NCBI GenBank assembly: GCA_947652115.1 | Contig: OX393565.1 | Coordinates: 6,365,881-6,429,880, forward strand | Length of the DNA: 64,000 bases | Direction of reading: 5' to 3' | DNA from: Blastomussa wellsi | Taxonomy: Eukaryota > Cnidaria > Anthozoa > Scleractinia > Plerogyridae | In this document: piece by piece, positions 11,701-25,100 of the stretch | Layout of the letters: every line of letters starts with the position of its first letter | Position numbering within the stretch: the first letter of the stretch is position 1 | Notes under the pieces: generated by a model | Database searches by the model: none | Seen by the model: the letters and a program-made list of their open reading frames with translations, nothing else | Told to the model about the DNA's origin: nothing | Made by a program: the position numbers and the translations under genes

Positions 11701-14700
11701 CGCGGGGAAAAAAGTCAAATTTCGCAGATTTGCAGAGACAAATTCGCAGAGAAAATGGCCAATTTTGCGGGAAAGAAGACACAAACACAAAAAAGTTCAT
11801 CCAACACAGTTCTGAAGAAAACTGTTCTTGTTTCGAGCGACAGGAAAAAAGGCAACCAGTTATCCTCTTTTTTCAGCTGCAATTTAGAGCCGAAAACAAC
11901 AACGCATAAAATTTCTCTTGTGTTGCTTTGCAGTTTCAAGGCAAGATTGTTCGTGATAGAAGGTTCAAATCCATTTGTGAAGTCAAAACGCTCTTGCGTC
12001 TGATCTTCGATCGTGTCCTGCACACACAAGTAAACAGGTGCCTGCATTACTACAGACAACAGTTTCCTTTCACACTCCGTATAGTGTCAACGAAAAGTAT
12101 TCACATTGTGGCCAGTGCCCAGTTTTTTTCAACATTAATCTAAAACGCCTGGTAGTTTTTGGTACGTTGTTTACTCGTGGACGTGATGGAGTTTACGGCA
12201 AGTAAACAGCTGCAATAGTAAAGATAAGCTTCAAATATGTTGTACTGACATGAATTTTGTAGGATTTGTAGCGAATTTCACGTGTTTTTGTCAATTTCAC
12301 GGGATTTCGCGGATTTACCTGAATTTCACGGCTCTGCGACTGCGCAAAATATCAGAAGCCCTGTACAGTTGCCAGAGCTCCTCTCAGTTTCTGTAGTATA
12401 GTGACTCATCCTTGTTCCCAGTGCCTTCAGCCCCTTTACCAATGGCCAGGGAATGAGCAACCCTGGAAAATCTGTCTGACTTGTGGTTGAACTGTGCATG
12501 CCTAGGGCTTTCAAAAGCTTGACCCAATGAACTCCATGGTATTTTATTGCCAGCTATTTTCACGGTCTGCAAATTTAAACCAATCGAAATAGATCCTTTA
12601 ACAAAGTGTCGCTTCTTTTGTCAAGCCGTTAAGGAATGAAGACTCGGGTACAGGATTGTGTAAGCGATTAGGAGTATTCTACTCCTCTCTGGATCTCCAG
12701 GATGCTAGTCCATTGCAGGGAGGTCTTTTGTCACTGACAGGATGTTGCCATGGTAACTGCTATGATGAAGAAAGTATTGCCCAATAACAGAGTTCTCAAT
12801 AGATTTAGACACTTGCCCGAATGATCTTAAGCACTTTTCTGTAATCCTGCATCATTTTAGAAACTTGTTCGATCCTCCTTAAGGTACATTTTACAGATAC
12901 AGGGCTGTATATACATGTTACTGTATGAAAAATATGTGACTGGAGATTTAATTTTACCATTATTTTTAATCTTCACATTCCACTAACTTTAAACCGTTAA
13001 AGGAACACTATCATGTTTCTGCGCATGCGCCAATGTTTGATTTTTGGACAGGATGTCCTGAATATTTCAAAAGATGCAAGAAGTGATGTAGCGCTTTCAA
13101 AAATCTGTTTGCATCGTCCTCAATTTACTTCGATATCACCCTAAAACTACTCAGAATTGTAGATTAGTTATAACTCCTTCTTTAACAGCCTTATTTAACT
13201 TATCGTTTCAAACAAGAACTTTTCCTTCTATATGGAAAACAGCAAAGGTTATCCCCTTGTTTAAAAACGGTGATAAACAGAACGCTTCTAATTACCAGCC
13301 AATTTCCATTCTGCCGACTATTAGCAAGATGTTAGAGAAGGCGGTTCATACTCAAATTTTAGCGCTGATATATGGAATGGGTTGGACACCTCCTTAAGGA
13401 ATGCTGAATCACTACCTGCTTTTGAACGTGGCCTGTCCAAAGTTATCTTTGGTTCTTAACGACATTCTGTATTTGTTAATTAATGATTGTATTTATTCTT
13501 TTATTGTTTAGCTAGTCTTTGATGTAATCTAGTGTTCTTTTGAGGACCCTTCTGTAAACCACTTAGTGACGTTGGCATCCTCATTAAAGATTACTACTAT
13601 ATACATGTACGGTTCTCGTTCAGTGCCAATTTGTCTGAAATCGAGAATTTTTGGCGTTGTTTTCAATGCCGTGTGACCGAGCTTCAAGAGGAAGGAAGAG
13701 TTAATGGCGCTGGACGAAGGCTTCTTTCTCCTGGGAGCTTTCGGAAAAGTTCCGAAAATGGGAGAAAGACTAAAAAGAATTGGAGCCAGCAACATAGTAG
13801 GTTTATGTAAAGAAATCGATCCATGAAACTTAAAGAGGCTGAAAGCTGATTGTGTTCTCCAACATGGGTGAAACTGACCTTTACTCTTTGGTATTGCAAG
13901 TGTCTCCGTCGGTCTTCAGGCAAGCTATCTGGTTCTCTCTGCTCAGGTATAGGCTATGAGAATGATACCGGTATAATATAATATTTCTTTTCTCAGTGGA
14001 AAAGGACAAAAATCTGCAACAGCTTTTGACGACCCGTGCGTGATATGAAAACCCGCGATTCACCCAATTTCCGGAGGACATTTAGCAGATTTAGGATTGT
14101 TTTGAACTGTGATATTACTGTCGCCTTGTGCTTGTATGGCTTTTGCTGTGTTCCGTAGATATACTAGTCAGTACTGTGTTTTTATCTGCCGTTTTACATG
14201 GACAGCCGACACGCTTCTTCCCTGACTTGGTGTATTGGCGTGCAACAACAATACAGCTCTTCCAGTAAAAGCACAACCGACAAGATCAGCTGAATAATTA
14301 CATAGTGATGGAAAGGAAATAGCGTGCAATGAGGAAGAAATATATTTGTGTTCTTCGACGATCTCATCTTGGTCAGAGTGCATTTTTCCTTTTTTTCTGC
14401 GTTGTATTGGTCTCTTTTATACTGTTCGTACAATAAAGACAATAAAGAACGGTGGATCACGCAGTGAAAACAAATTAGTGACAGTTCTATTGTTTTAGTC
14501 GATAAAAGGCAGTTGGCGCTCGCGCATGCGTAAAATCGTGATAGTGTCCCTTTAATGTGTTCTCTCAATCTCTGCATGATTGTAATCTCTGTATGACTGA
14601 ACATACCAGGTCTGTCATCGATGGAGATTTTTAACAAATGACAATAGACTTTGGAAGGATAAAATTGCTGCAATGGGTAAGTCTGTCAGGATTTTAGCAC

Positions 14701-17700
14701 ACTGCAATAAATATTTTGTTGCATGCCACATGCTGCTTGGATTTCTAAAAATGTGTACTTAATAATGGAGGCGCAGTGGCCTAATGGTTAGTGTGCTGGA
14801 CTCCGGATCGGACGGTCCAGGTTTGAGCCCCTGGCCGGGACGCTGCATTGTGTACTCTCACAGTGCCTCTCTTCACCCAGGTGTATAAATGGGTACCGGT
14901 GAATTTACTACTGGGGGGTAAACCAGCGATGGACTTCCATCCAGGGGGAGTAGAAATACTCTCTGTTGCTTCATGCTACAGAAACCGGGATAAGCTCCGG
15001 CCTGATGGGCCACTAGGCACGAATGCAGACTTTACCTTTTTTACCTAATAAATACATGTATATCACAGTGACTGCAAATGACACAAGTTAATTTATGCAA
15101 ATGTCCTCAAGGGGTATAGAAAGATAGAATTTGAGACTCATCAAGATGCTGAGACTTTTGTTTGTATACAATCTGAGCCTGAGACTTTGCAATTTAAAAA
15201 TCTGAGTGCTTGTTTTGAAGTTTATGACAGTTTAAGAACATTACTTACATGTATCCAAGCCTAATATGTTGATCAGTAGCAATTGTGATGTTGGGCTGTT
15301 TATCATGAATATTCTCTGCTTTTATTGTTGGTTTATGACAGGGAATTATTTTAAACTATTGATTAAACTATGCATGGCTTAATTGCAAAACTCCTTGAAA
15401 CTTGAATCACATAATCCGAGATTCCTACACCAGATATATTTTTTGTGAGCTTAAGATTCCCACTATCCTAAGAGTTTGCAAAGAATTAGAATTAACTGTA
15501 AGATTTTGAGACTCATCTAAAATTTGCCAGGACCTATCATTTTTCAAGGACAGTGAATTTCTATACCCCTTCCATATCCATCACAAGAAAGATCATTGAC
15601 CAAAAAATTTCTAGAAAAGTATCAAGTGAGCTAAACAAATTTTCAGCAGGGGAGATGGCCACTGAAACCTTTACATGTAGCTCAGTCATGTTCAGAAGTC
15701 TTTAATCTTGCCTGCATGGAATTACTAGAATTTTTCAGTTATAATCATGTATCTTTAGTTCAAAGTGATTTACATAATTTTACTTTGTGCTTACAGGAGC
15801 AGCTGAGGGAATTGTGAACTTGACGCAAAAAATTGAAGTTCTAGGTCAAGGTCAGGCTGTTGATTGGAAACAAGCTTACAGAGAAGTATGTACTTACTAC
15901 AAACAACTTGCCATGGTGAGACTTGAAGAACAACAGAAGAGAGGTGAGTTACATTGAACTACAGTACTGTACAAAGCCCTATAAGCCCAGAGTTTTCCTT
16001 GAGGTACATGTACAATGTCTCCTAACCCTTTCTTGTTTGTTTAAATTGTAATGTTTTTTCTCTTATGTGTGGCAAATAGATAATAAAAAAAAAGTATAAA
16101 ATAATTAATGTGCTCTTATATTTTCTTGATAATGATGGAGCCCCATACTCATTACTGTCAAACAACTTTTAATCATGTATGGAATGTTGATTGTGATTGT
16201 GTAGTGACCAATCACAGTAAAGTTCAGGACATGTGAGCAAATCTTAAAACCACAAACTACATGTAATTACCATTGCCGTTTGCGGTTTAGTTTTCTTGCA
16301 CCTGATTGGCATTTCGCTTGTAAGTAGTAACACAGCTTCACAGTAAAAAGCGTTGCCCATGTATGGCCATGAAGCGATTGCTATTCGTCAATTGCGTCAT
16401 CTGTACTGTACTTGACAGACATTCCGGGATATATGTTAAGTAATGATAATTCTGCTGGAGTCTTGCAAAGCACCGCATAACGGCAACTTTTTTAGCTATA
16501 AAAAGCTCTTCGTTGGCAATTAATTTTCTTGAATAATAATTAAATCAATTATCCTGCTGTAAGTATCAGGTGGTATTCCGCATGATTTCGCAGGATAATT
16601 GTTTAATACATGTATATCAGTAACCAGGGCCGTAGCCAGACTTTTGGCATAGATGAGGCAAGATCTGATATTGACGGGATTCCAAAAGAAAAAATGGAAA
16701 TCTATAGAAACTCTGAAAGCCTATATTTAAGGATGTTTGTACGAAAATGATCCGGTCCAAGATCTCATCGTTTGATGTTTGTTTTGTTTGCATTGGACAA
16801 AGTTGGGGAAATCAAGAAGGAAAGAAAAGAAGAGGCAAAAAAGAGTTTGAATGCAAAATGCAAATCAATTGCAAAATGTCATGTTCACACTGACTCTGAG
16901 TGCTTATTCTTCTGCTTTTGCAAGCCCTCCTCCACTTCCTGCGTTCAATTTTGATGCTTTTATTATAGCCCTATCGTTACAGTTATTTTACTTTCATCTC
17001 CAAATGCCCTTCTTTATAACGCTTTAGTGGGGTAATATCTGGTTTCACTGTACACAGCCGAGTGTTGGCTTCAATGCCACAGAAACAAGAACCAGAGTGA
17101 TGCAGGTTTCATTTAGAATTGTTATACTGTGCTGACGAGTTATAACCCCAGCAAAACAGCTGTCCATGGTTGCAACCCTGCTTTATCAGTTTCTGTCTTA
17201 ATGTTGTCTCACAAAGTCGACTTTTTTACATAGTACTTTCGATTTGATTTCGCATCAATTTCCATCATTTCAAGACTCGCACAACTGGCTCACATGACTC
17301 GCATGACTTGCTGGCTCGCACTTTATACAGACTCAAGACTAAATGAGTTCGCCAATTTTTCAAATAGTACATCATGTAAGTGACAGGAAATATATCCCCT
17401 TCAGCAACAGCCATGGTTCACTGTGATTCACTAGAACTTCTTTACCGGTTTGAAATGTCCTTTTACTTGCTGTGCTGAAAACTAGGGAGAGCCCCGTTTG
17501 TCAATAACGGCTGATTAGTAACAGAAATTTTTCCTGGCTAGAGCTGAAAAAAAAAAAATCATCTGCTCTTGCAGGCTAGAACAGGGACTATTTATTGTCA
17601 TTTGATGACCCTTACATGTACAGACTTATTACCTTATCAGATCTGCAAATGAAATTAGAAGCTGCAAGACGGGAAGAGAAGAAGAAGGCAAAAGTAACCG

Positions 17701-20700
17701 GTAAATTATATTCTCTGGTATTGAATTGGTTGTTAAGAGCTAATATAGACCATGGGAATGACATATAGCATTGTAATGCAACATAATGCAGGGTTGTCAG
17801 TAGGTTTTTGATTAGTAGGTTCCATCCAAAAAGTAGGCGGCTATTTCCATTTTATTTCTCCAATATCACGCTCAGAACTGACCTACTAACACTCAAAGTA
17901 GCCGGAGCAGTATTCAGAATAGCCGGTGAAATGCGCCGGTTGACGGCTTATTTTGACAACCCTGATAATGCAAAGTTGGGAAAACGTGAGAAATATCCTC
18001 GACTTTCTATCAGTTGTGAAAAGTAATCTTAAATATTAAGGATGAACTTTGCTACACATTTGTCAGCTTCAAGTGAAAAAAAATGCTACATGTAAAATCA
18101 TTACCTGGTACCTTTACTTGTGCCCAAAATGCTCCTGATGGACTGACAGGAAGATATCAAACGGATTGTGGCTGAGAGAGCAAACAATAATGATATATTT
18201 ACAAAGAATGGAGACTGAAGCCAGTAATTTTTCAAGTTCCAATCCATTTCCATCCTTGCCATCCCAAGTGATAGGATAGTACCGATGGTAATTACAAACG
18301 GTTCCAGTGCAGTGATAATTAATAATCTAACTACACCATTACTTTTGGCTTCCCTTCCACGCAATAACATATTTCAGCATTTTGAAATGACACCATAATA
18401 CCATGACAGTGCCCTGTGGTAAATGGGGCACCACCTTAGGAACTAAAAAAAAATACTGGTGATTTCTTGATGATTGGTTGTTTGTATCTCAGAATTTCCG
18501 TCCAAGCCTACAAAAACAGAGGGCATAAAGACAGTAGAAAGTGATGTTGGTAAGAAATTTATTTCACAAATTATATCATTCAAGTAAATGAAATTGTAAA
18601 AATAAATAAAAGTTAAAATAATCACCAACTATGACTAACTTTCACCAACTTTCCATCCTCGATAAGTGTCACTCAGGCTGACAGAGAGTTTAGATACAGT
18701 AAATGACTGAAAGACTGTGTGCATTGAACAACACCAGTTACCTGCCTTGCAGATGTGTCAGGCTTATAGAGAGTTTAGATACAGCAGAATGGCTGAAAGA
18801 TGCATATGGTGTGCAAGGTCCAACACCAGTGGTCTGCCTTGTACACGTGTCGGGCTTATAGAGAGTTTAGATACCATAAAATGATGGAAAGATGTTGTGC
18901 AGGGACCAAAACCAGTTGTCTGCCTTGTAGATGTGTCAAGCTTTAGAGACAAATGAATACCGTACACTTTTCGCGAATGTCTTGACTTTTCAGTGGATAA
19001 AAATATGTTCTACCCCACCCCTTCTCAATGTTGTTTCAAGGGGCTTGCAATTCACCTGGCTTTATTTTCAGAATGTAACAACAATGACAACAGTGAAAGG
19101 GGGAGGGGTTTAAGAAATGAGCGTTGATATCTCTATGGGGGAGTAGAAATACTCCCAGTCGCTAAAGGAAACTTGGCTAAACTTCAGCATGATGGTTGGT
19201 GATATATGCTTTATGATATAATTTGGTTTTATCAACTGGGTTGATAATGTCAATTGGCCACCGTAGAGAGATTCAATAGCTGACGTTTCGAGCGTTAGCC
19301 CTTCGTCGGAGCGAATCCGCTAATCCGATGGAGGGCTAACGCTTGAAACGTCAGCTATTGATTCTCTTTACGGTGGCCAATTGACATTATCAACCCAGTT
19401 GATAAAACCAAATTATATTGTTATACTTCCCACCGACGCAGCACAACAGTTTCTTTAGAAACTTACCCCCTCTATTCATATGCTTTATGATATTGCAGAC
19501 TTCCTCAACAATGTCCTGGTGCTCATTTGTTTCCCTGGGGGGGGGGGGGGGGGGTTGAAGAGGCACTTTTAGAGTAAAGTATCTTGTCCAAGAACACAGC
19601 ACAGCGGGCCTGGTCAGGGCTTGAACCCGGACCTCTGAATGCACTGAAAGTATCTAGCTATTTGCACGTATTGCGGACCTACGTGTGCACTACTCTACAA
19701 CTGTCAGTTAACAGTGGTATATTATGGTGTATGTAAAGGATGCTGTTTGATTAACCTCTCTTAGGTTACGTCCACACTAAGCCGGATAAATAAAATGTTT
19801 TCTGCCCTCATTATACCGTTTTCAAATTGTTTCGCCATCGATTTTAAGAAACGCTTAATACATGCAAGAGCATGCCCACATTGTCCGAGCAACGTTATTC
19901 GATTGTTTTGATGTCAGCGTTTTCAAAAAGTTCCGTTTTCGCCGTCCACGCTAACACACCTAGCCAGCGTTTTCAAATTTATCCAAATAGTTCCGTTTTT
20001 GGTGAAAACGCCGTTTTAGTGTGGACGGAAGGCCAATCCGGAGAAAAAAAAGTTGCGTTTTCAATTTCTCTGGATTAGTGTGTACGTAGCCTTAACTTGT
20101 AAACACTGAGCGCAAAAAGTGCCTCTGTTGAACTTTGATTTCATCAGTGTCCCTCTTGTGTCTAGTTGAAATAGTGTTAAATCATTCCATGGAAGACATT
20201 GGTCCTGCCCAGTCGGCCACAACCAATGATCAGAAGGACAATGCAGACGAGTTTGCAGCTGAAGACTTTGATGGAAATGATTTGACTGGTGGCAACTTAA
20301 AGATGCTGACTCGCAGTCTGAAGGCGCTGGCTCAAGATGAAGATAAACCTGAAGATGTGGAACTCGCTCTGGATGTGAGACCCACTTTAATACAGGCATC
20401 CAATCTTTTGGTACGGAAGTGTATATTACTTTCAGCTTGGGCCAAGGTGGCCCACATTATTATCAGTGCTGTTGCCATGGTGGCTAAAATGGGTGGACAG
20501 GAAGATGAGAGACCCTGGGAACTGGGATTCTATCTTCCAATGTTCCAGTCACTGTCTTTGTAGTGTTGAACTAAATTTTAACAATAAATGAAATGCAAAA
20601 AATATTGTTTGATTTTTTTTCTAAAATCAAGCAATATTCGTCAAGATTGAATAGCGCTTTGCATGACTTCGGACAAATCTAGGCAACTTACATACATGTA

Positions 20701-20893
20701 TATCACAGATTAGTAGAAACTCAGCTGTGTTCTATTGGAAATGCGCGAATCTGATTGGTTCTCCCACTGTTTTCTATTCGCCGATAGAAAACAACCGCGC
20801 GCGCGTAGCTCTTTTAGCGGTAGTTTTTCTTGAATTTTGACTCAAAAGTGCACAATATTGTAGGTTTTTGGACTGCAATCCTTTAAGTGTTTC

Positions 20894-20938
<45 letters not shown>

Positions 20939-21953
20939 ATCAACTCGGCTGCGCCTCGTTGACTATTCGCTCGTAGAAAACTCGGGCTCGGAGTCTAATT
21001 GTTAATATTATTGTTATTCAACAATTTGTCGCGTTGCCCATATATGCCGTTGCCGATAATTCGGTCGAAGTCTTGCAAAGCGCCGCATAACGGCAACTTT
21101 TCTAGCTTGTTAAGGCACTTTGTTGACAATTTTTTGAATAATAACACAATCATCCTGCTCAATCTTGCGGAATATCGTCTGATTTTAGCCAACTCGGCCT
21201 ACGGCCTCGTCGGCTAAGTATCAGGCGATATTCCGCGCGATTTCGCAGGATAATTGTTAAATATCTGTTATGTGCATATGATGGATGCAACTACAATGTG
21301 TAATAAGACGTTTGTGTTCCCTGAAATCCAGACCTTGAACCATGTCTGTACTGGCCTCTTGAAGTATTCGTTTTTGCGTGCAATTTTGAAATTTATTGAG
21401 CGATGCTGTATTGTACAATCCTAAAAGCTTACCATTCTTTGCTTTTGCGGTGAATTTTGCAGGAAGGCGACGAAGAACCGAGGAAGCAAAGATTCCGTTA
21501 TTTGTCTCTAGCTGTTCAAGGTGTTTTTGCTGTTAAAAGAGTGCGGAGGTTGCAGGTATTATATCTCATTCAGTAAGACCAGTGCTAATAGAAATTTCCT
21601 TACATCACTTACAAGTTTGAAGACTATACGCAGCTGAGATGCCTCTTTTGATTGGTCGAAAGCTTGGCACGTGGCATGTCTCAAAAGATACAACTGCCTA
21701 GGGAATCAACCCAATAAACCTTGTAATTTGGTTTTATCAACTGGGTTGATAATGTGAATTGGCCACCGTAAAGAGATTCGTCGGAGCGAATCAAGGAATT
21801 GTGGGTCGTGTGTGGTTTATATGCAGAAAGATGGAGCATCGCTATTGGTTGGTGCCTGGTAACGTGAAAACTTCGGAATAAATTAGTTGAATGAAAGCGG
21901 TGGCCAATTCACATTATCAACCCAGTTGATAAAACCAAATTATATTGTTATAC

Positions 21954-21994
<41 letters not shown>

Positions 21995-22115
21995 TCTTCC
22001 AATAAGCATTGAATTGAATGATCTTCACTGTGTGAAAGCAATGTAGCAATTGCACATTTTCCTGAAAAAATTTCAAGGCAACAATGGGAATAGAACCCGT
22101 GACCTCCACGATACT

Positions 22116-22146
<31 letters not shown>

Positions 22147-25100
22147 CCCTAAAATACAACAACTATTTTATTTCGCTAGATATATAGAATCTATTACAGC
22201 AGAAAAAATAAACTTAAATAAGCCAAAACACTACTCAAAAAAGTAACAACTAAAGGAACTGAGTATAGTACTAAAAATATTATGCTTTAAATGAGAAAAG
22301 AAAACAAAACAAAATTAAACAAGTGGTAACATTGCCAGTTATTGACAGATCAAAATTGGTACATAGGTTACATCTATGGACTGCGGATTAATGATGAAAT
22401 GGATTAAATGATACTTGCACAGTGAAAGCAATTTGAGCAATAGCACATCTTAGCCTAGACTAGCTCCAAATCGACTCTCTTATGGTACTGACTCGTGAAA
22501 CAACAAAACGTTTTAAAGGACTTTGGGAAAGTCTAATTTTAGCCTTAAAAAATCAAGATCAAACACGTAATCACATCGGGCATCTTGAGGCAGAAGCAAA
22601 TTTTTACTCCTAGCTTGGTGGAGATATGGATTGTGAGAGTGAAGTATCTTGTCCCAAATCGCAACTCTATGACCTTGGCTAGGAGTGGAACCAGGACGTG
22701 TAGCCTAACATACTAACGCCCTAACCACATTATGTCACTGCGCCTCGTACACTTCAACTTTTGGCTCTTGTTAAATGCTGTCTTATTTTATTCTATTTTT
22801 TCAGGGACACATGGATGCAGTTCTGTGCTTACAGTTTGACAAAAGAAGGATTATCACAGGTTCCGCTGACCGCACAGTACGGTAGGCTCAACCAGCTTTT
22901 TTCACACAGAGCAACTAATTATTGTGAATTAAAGATGATTCCCAGCCAGTTCCGCGCGCTTTTCATTTTACGAGCCAAAATGAAAATTACGGGAAAAACG
23001 TACCCTTTTCTTCATGTTCATTGTTAACACTAGATATCCTTGCAAAACGATAATAAAGAGTAGAAGAATCGCCACTTCGACGGTATTCCAAACGGGAGCG
23101 CATACACCTTATTCCAAAAATGACCGCTGATTTATGCACACACAAATTGGCCCTTGTTGCCTCGTTCAAGATAAAATATTCTTTTGATTTTTGAGCTTAA
23201 AAACGAGGCAGGAAGGGCTAATTTAAATACCAACAAAAGAATATTAAGATGGCAGCCATTTTGGAACAAGGTGTATGCTTTTGCTATCATCAGCTATCTT
23301 AGACTATCGTGTACCGTTTGACCTGGCTTAATGAAGGCCAAGACATGGCTTTGTAAGAAGTAATTTCTTCATAACGTAAAAGTTTGTAAGTGAGAAATGA
23401 TTATTTCGTATACTTCACGTCATAAATATTTGTAGCGAGTATTTGACACAGTCCTTTGGTACATTTACTTCAGCTATTATTTTCAACTTTTTTTTCTTCT
23501 AGAGTGTGGGATGTGAGAAGTGGGCGCAGCATTCACAAGCTCAAAGGGCACAAGGTGAATTCCACACTGATAATAATCTCTAATTGGTTGTAATTTTCGC
23601 GCGCAAACAACGAGCAATCACAGACACTACACGAATCATTGTGGAGGCTAAGGTTGAAAATTTACCAGTTGAATGGCAACTGTGGAGTGAAGTATTCCTC
23701 TGCATTTTCATAATTTTTATCTTAATTATTGTTATTAGCCAACTGTGATTCGTAGAGTACAAATAACGCCCAAAACGAGTTCAAATATCACACTGTATTA
23801 CTCCAAAGAACCGGTTAGAAGTTCGCCCCCACTGACATAACAATTTACTGGTAGTAGCGTGTTGGATAATAAATCTCTTATTACATGTTTAGTTGTGAAG
23901 TATCGCTGAGAATTTTTACTTGTTGTTTGTAATTTGACTCGCCTTACGGGCTCGTCAAAATACGGCACAACCCATAAAAATACTCAGATATATAAGATAT
24001 ATGTAATCACTGTGAGTAAGTGGAATGCTGCCGAGAGGTCAGTGATCCAAGAACAGCATCGATAAGCTCATAAAATTATACATTGCCTTCTTGACGCAAA
24101 ACCAAAACGTTCATGACCCTGATGAATACTTCCACAACCGAATAGCAATTAAACCAGAAAAGAAAAAAAAAAACAACAATATTGACGATCGTTTGTTCGC
24201 CACTCCAATACTTGCGATCATCAAAGTCTCAGCCGCTCAGATCAGCGATCGGAGAGCGAAACGGACCATTTTTCGTGGACAGCGTTGTGCTTGATACTGC
24301 GGGCGCGAATTCAGTACATTTCAATGGACATCTTGATAACATGCTCTCTCTGATGATTTCGCTTACTCTCATCACCTGTTTGCTTGACAAGGCATGGATA
24401 ATGTAAGGAGAAGTTAACTGTTCATCATTCTTGGGAATTCAATGACTGACAAATCGTTTATCCTTTGCAGGGTGGAGTGCGGTGTCTGCAATTCGACGAC
24501 GAGAAAATCATCAGCGGCTCATGGGACATGACAGTCATGGTTTGTGTGTTTTAGAGTCGTATTTTCTTTGGCTCCTATCAACTCTTGGGTGCTCCTGTTG
24601 AAGTGCGCTACAATCAATTGAACCTGTTTTTTTTTTGATAGTCGAAATGAGTTTTCACTTGTTGATTGCAACTCTCACATACTCTTACCTTGCTTGTCCG
24701 TGCGCTGTTAACGCGCGAAGAACTCAGTATACGTGTTTGTAGAGTTGGAGTTTCAAGATTGCTCGGATAAATAAGCTGCAGTATGTTACAATAAAGACGA
24801 GCTTTGACTGTGACTCTAACGAGCTCGTTCCTTTAGAGAACAATCGTAAGGAGGACTGGTGCTGACCATTCATACAAGAGAATCCGTAAAGACACCAAAA
24901 GGCTGAAATAAATCTTACTGAGGAACAAAGATGGTTACTACTGAGCAGTGAGGAAGCCCGCATTTAAAATGATTTGAAACGTCAAACCCCAATAGTTTAC
25001 ACTAAATTTCTCAAGAGGCCACCTTGTGTTAACTAATGCAGACATCCTGCATTGCACTCGCAAACACCACTTGAAATGAAGTCTCTTAGGATCACCATTC

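Noticed and set aside
11482..12003. 173-codon ORF as a single exon
   Set aside because: Only 11493-11589 is F-box coding. A good donor follows and the rest is transposon sequence.
18666..18938. CRISPR-like regular repeats
   Set aside because: These are tandem units without unique spacers in a eukaryotic intron; the same applies to 42940-43336.
22075..22152. tRNA gene on the minus strand
   Set aside because: Boxes A and B are present but the acceptor stem does not pair, and the sequence runs on into a SINE body.
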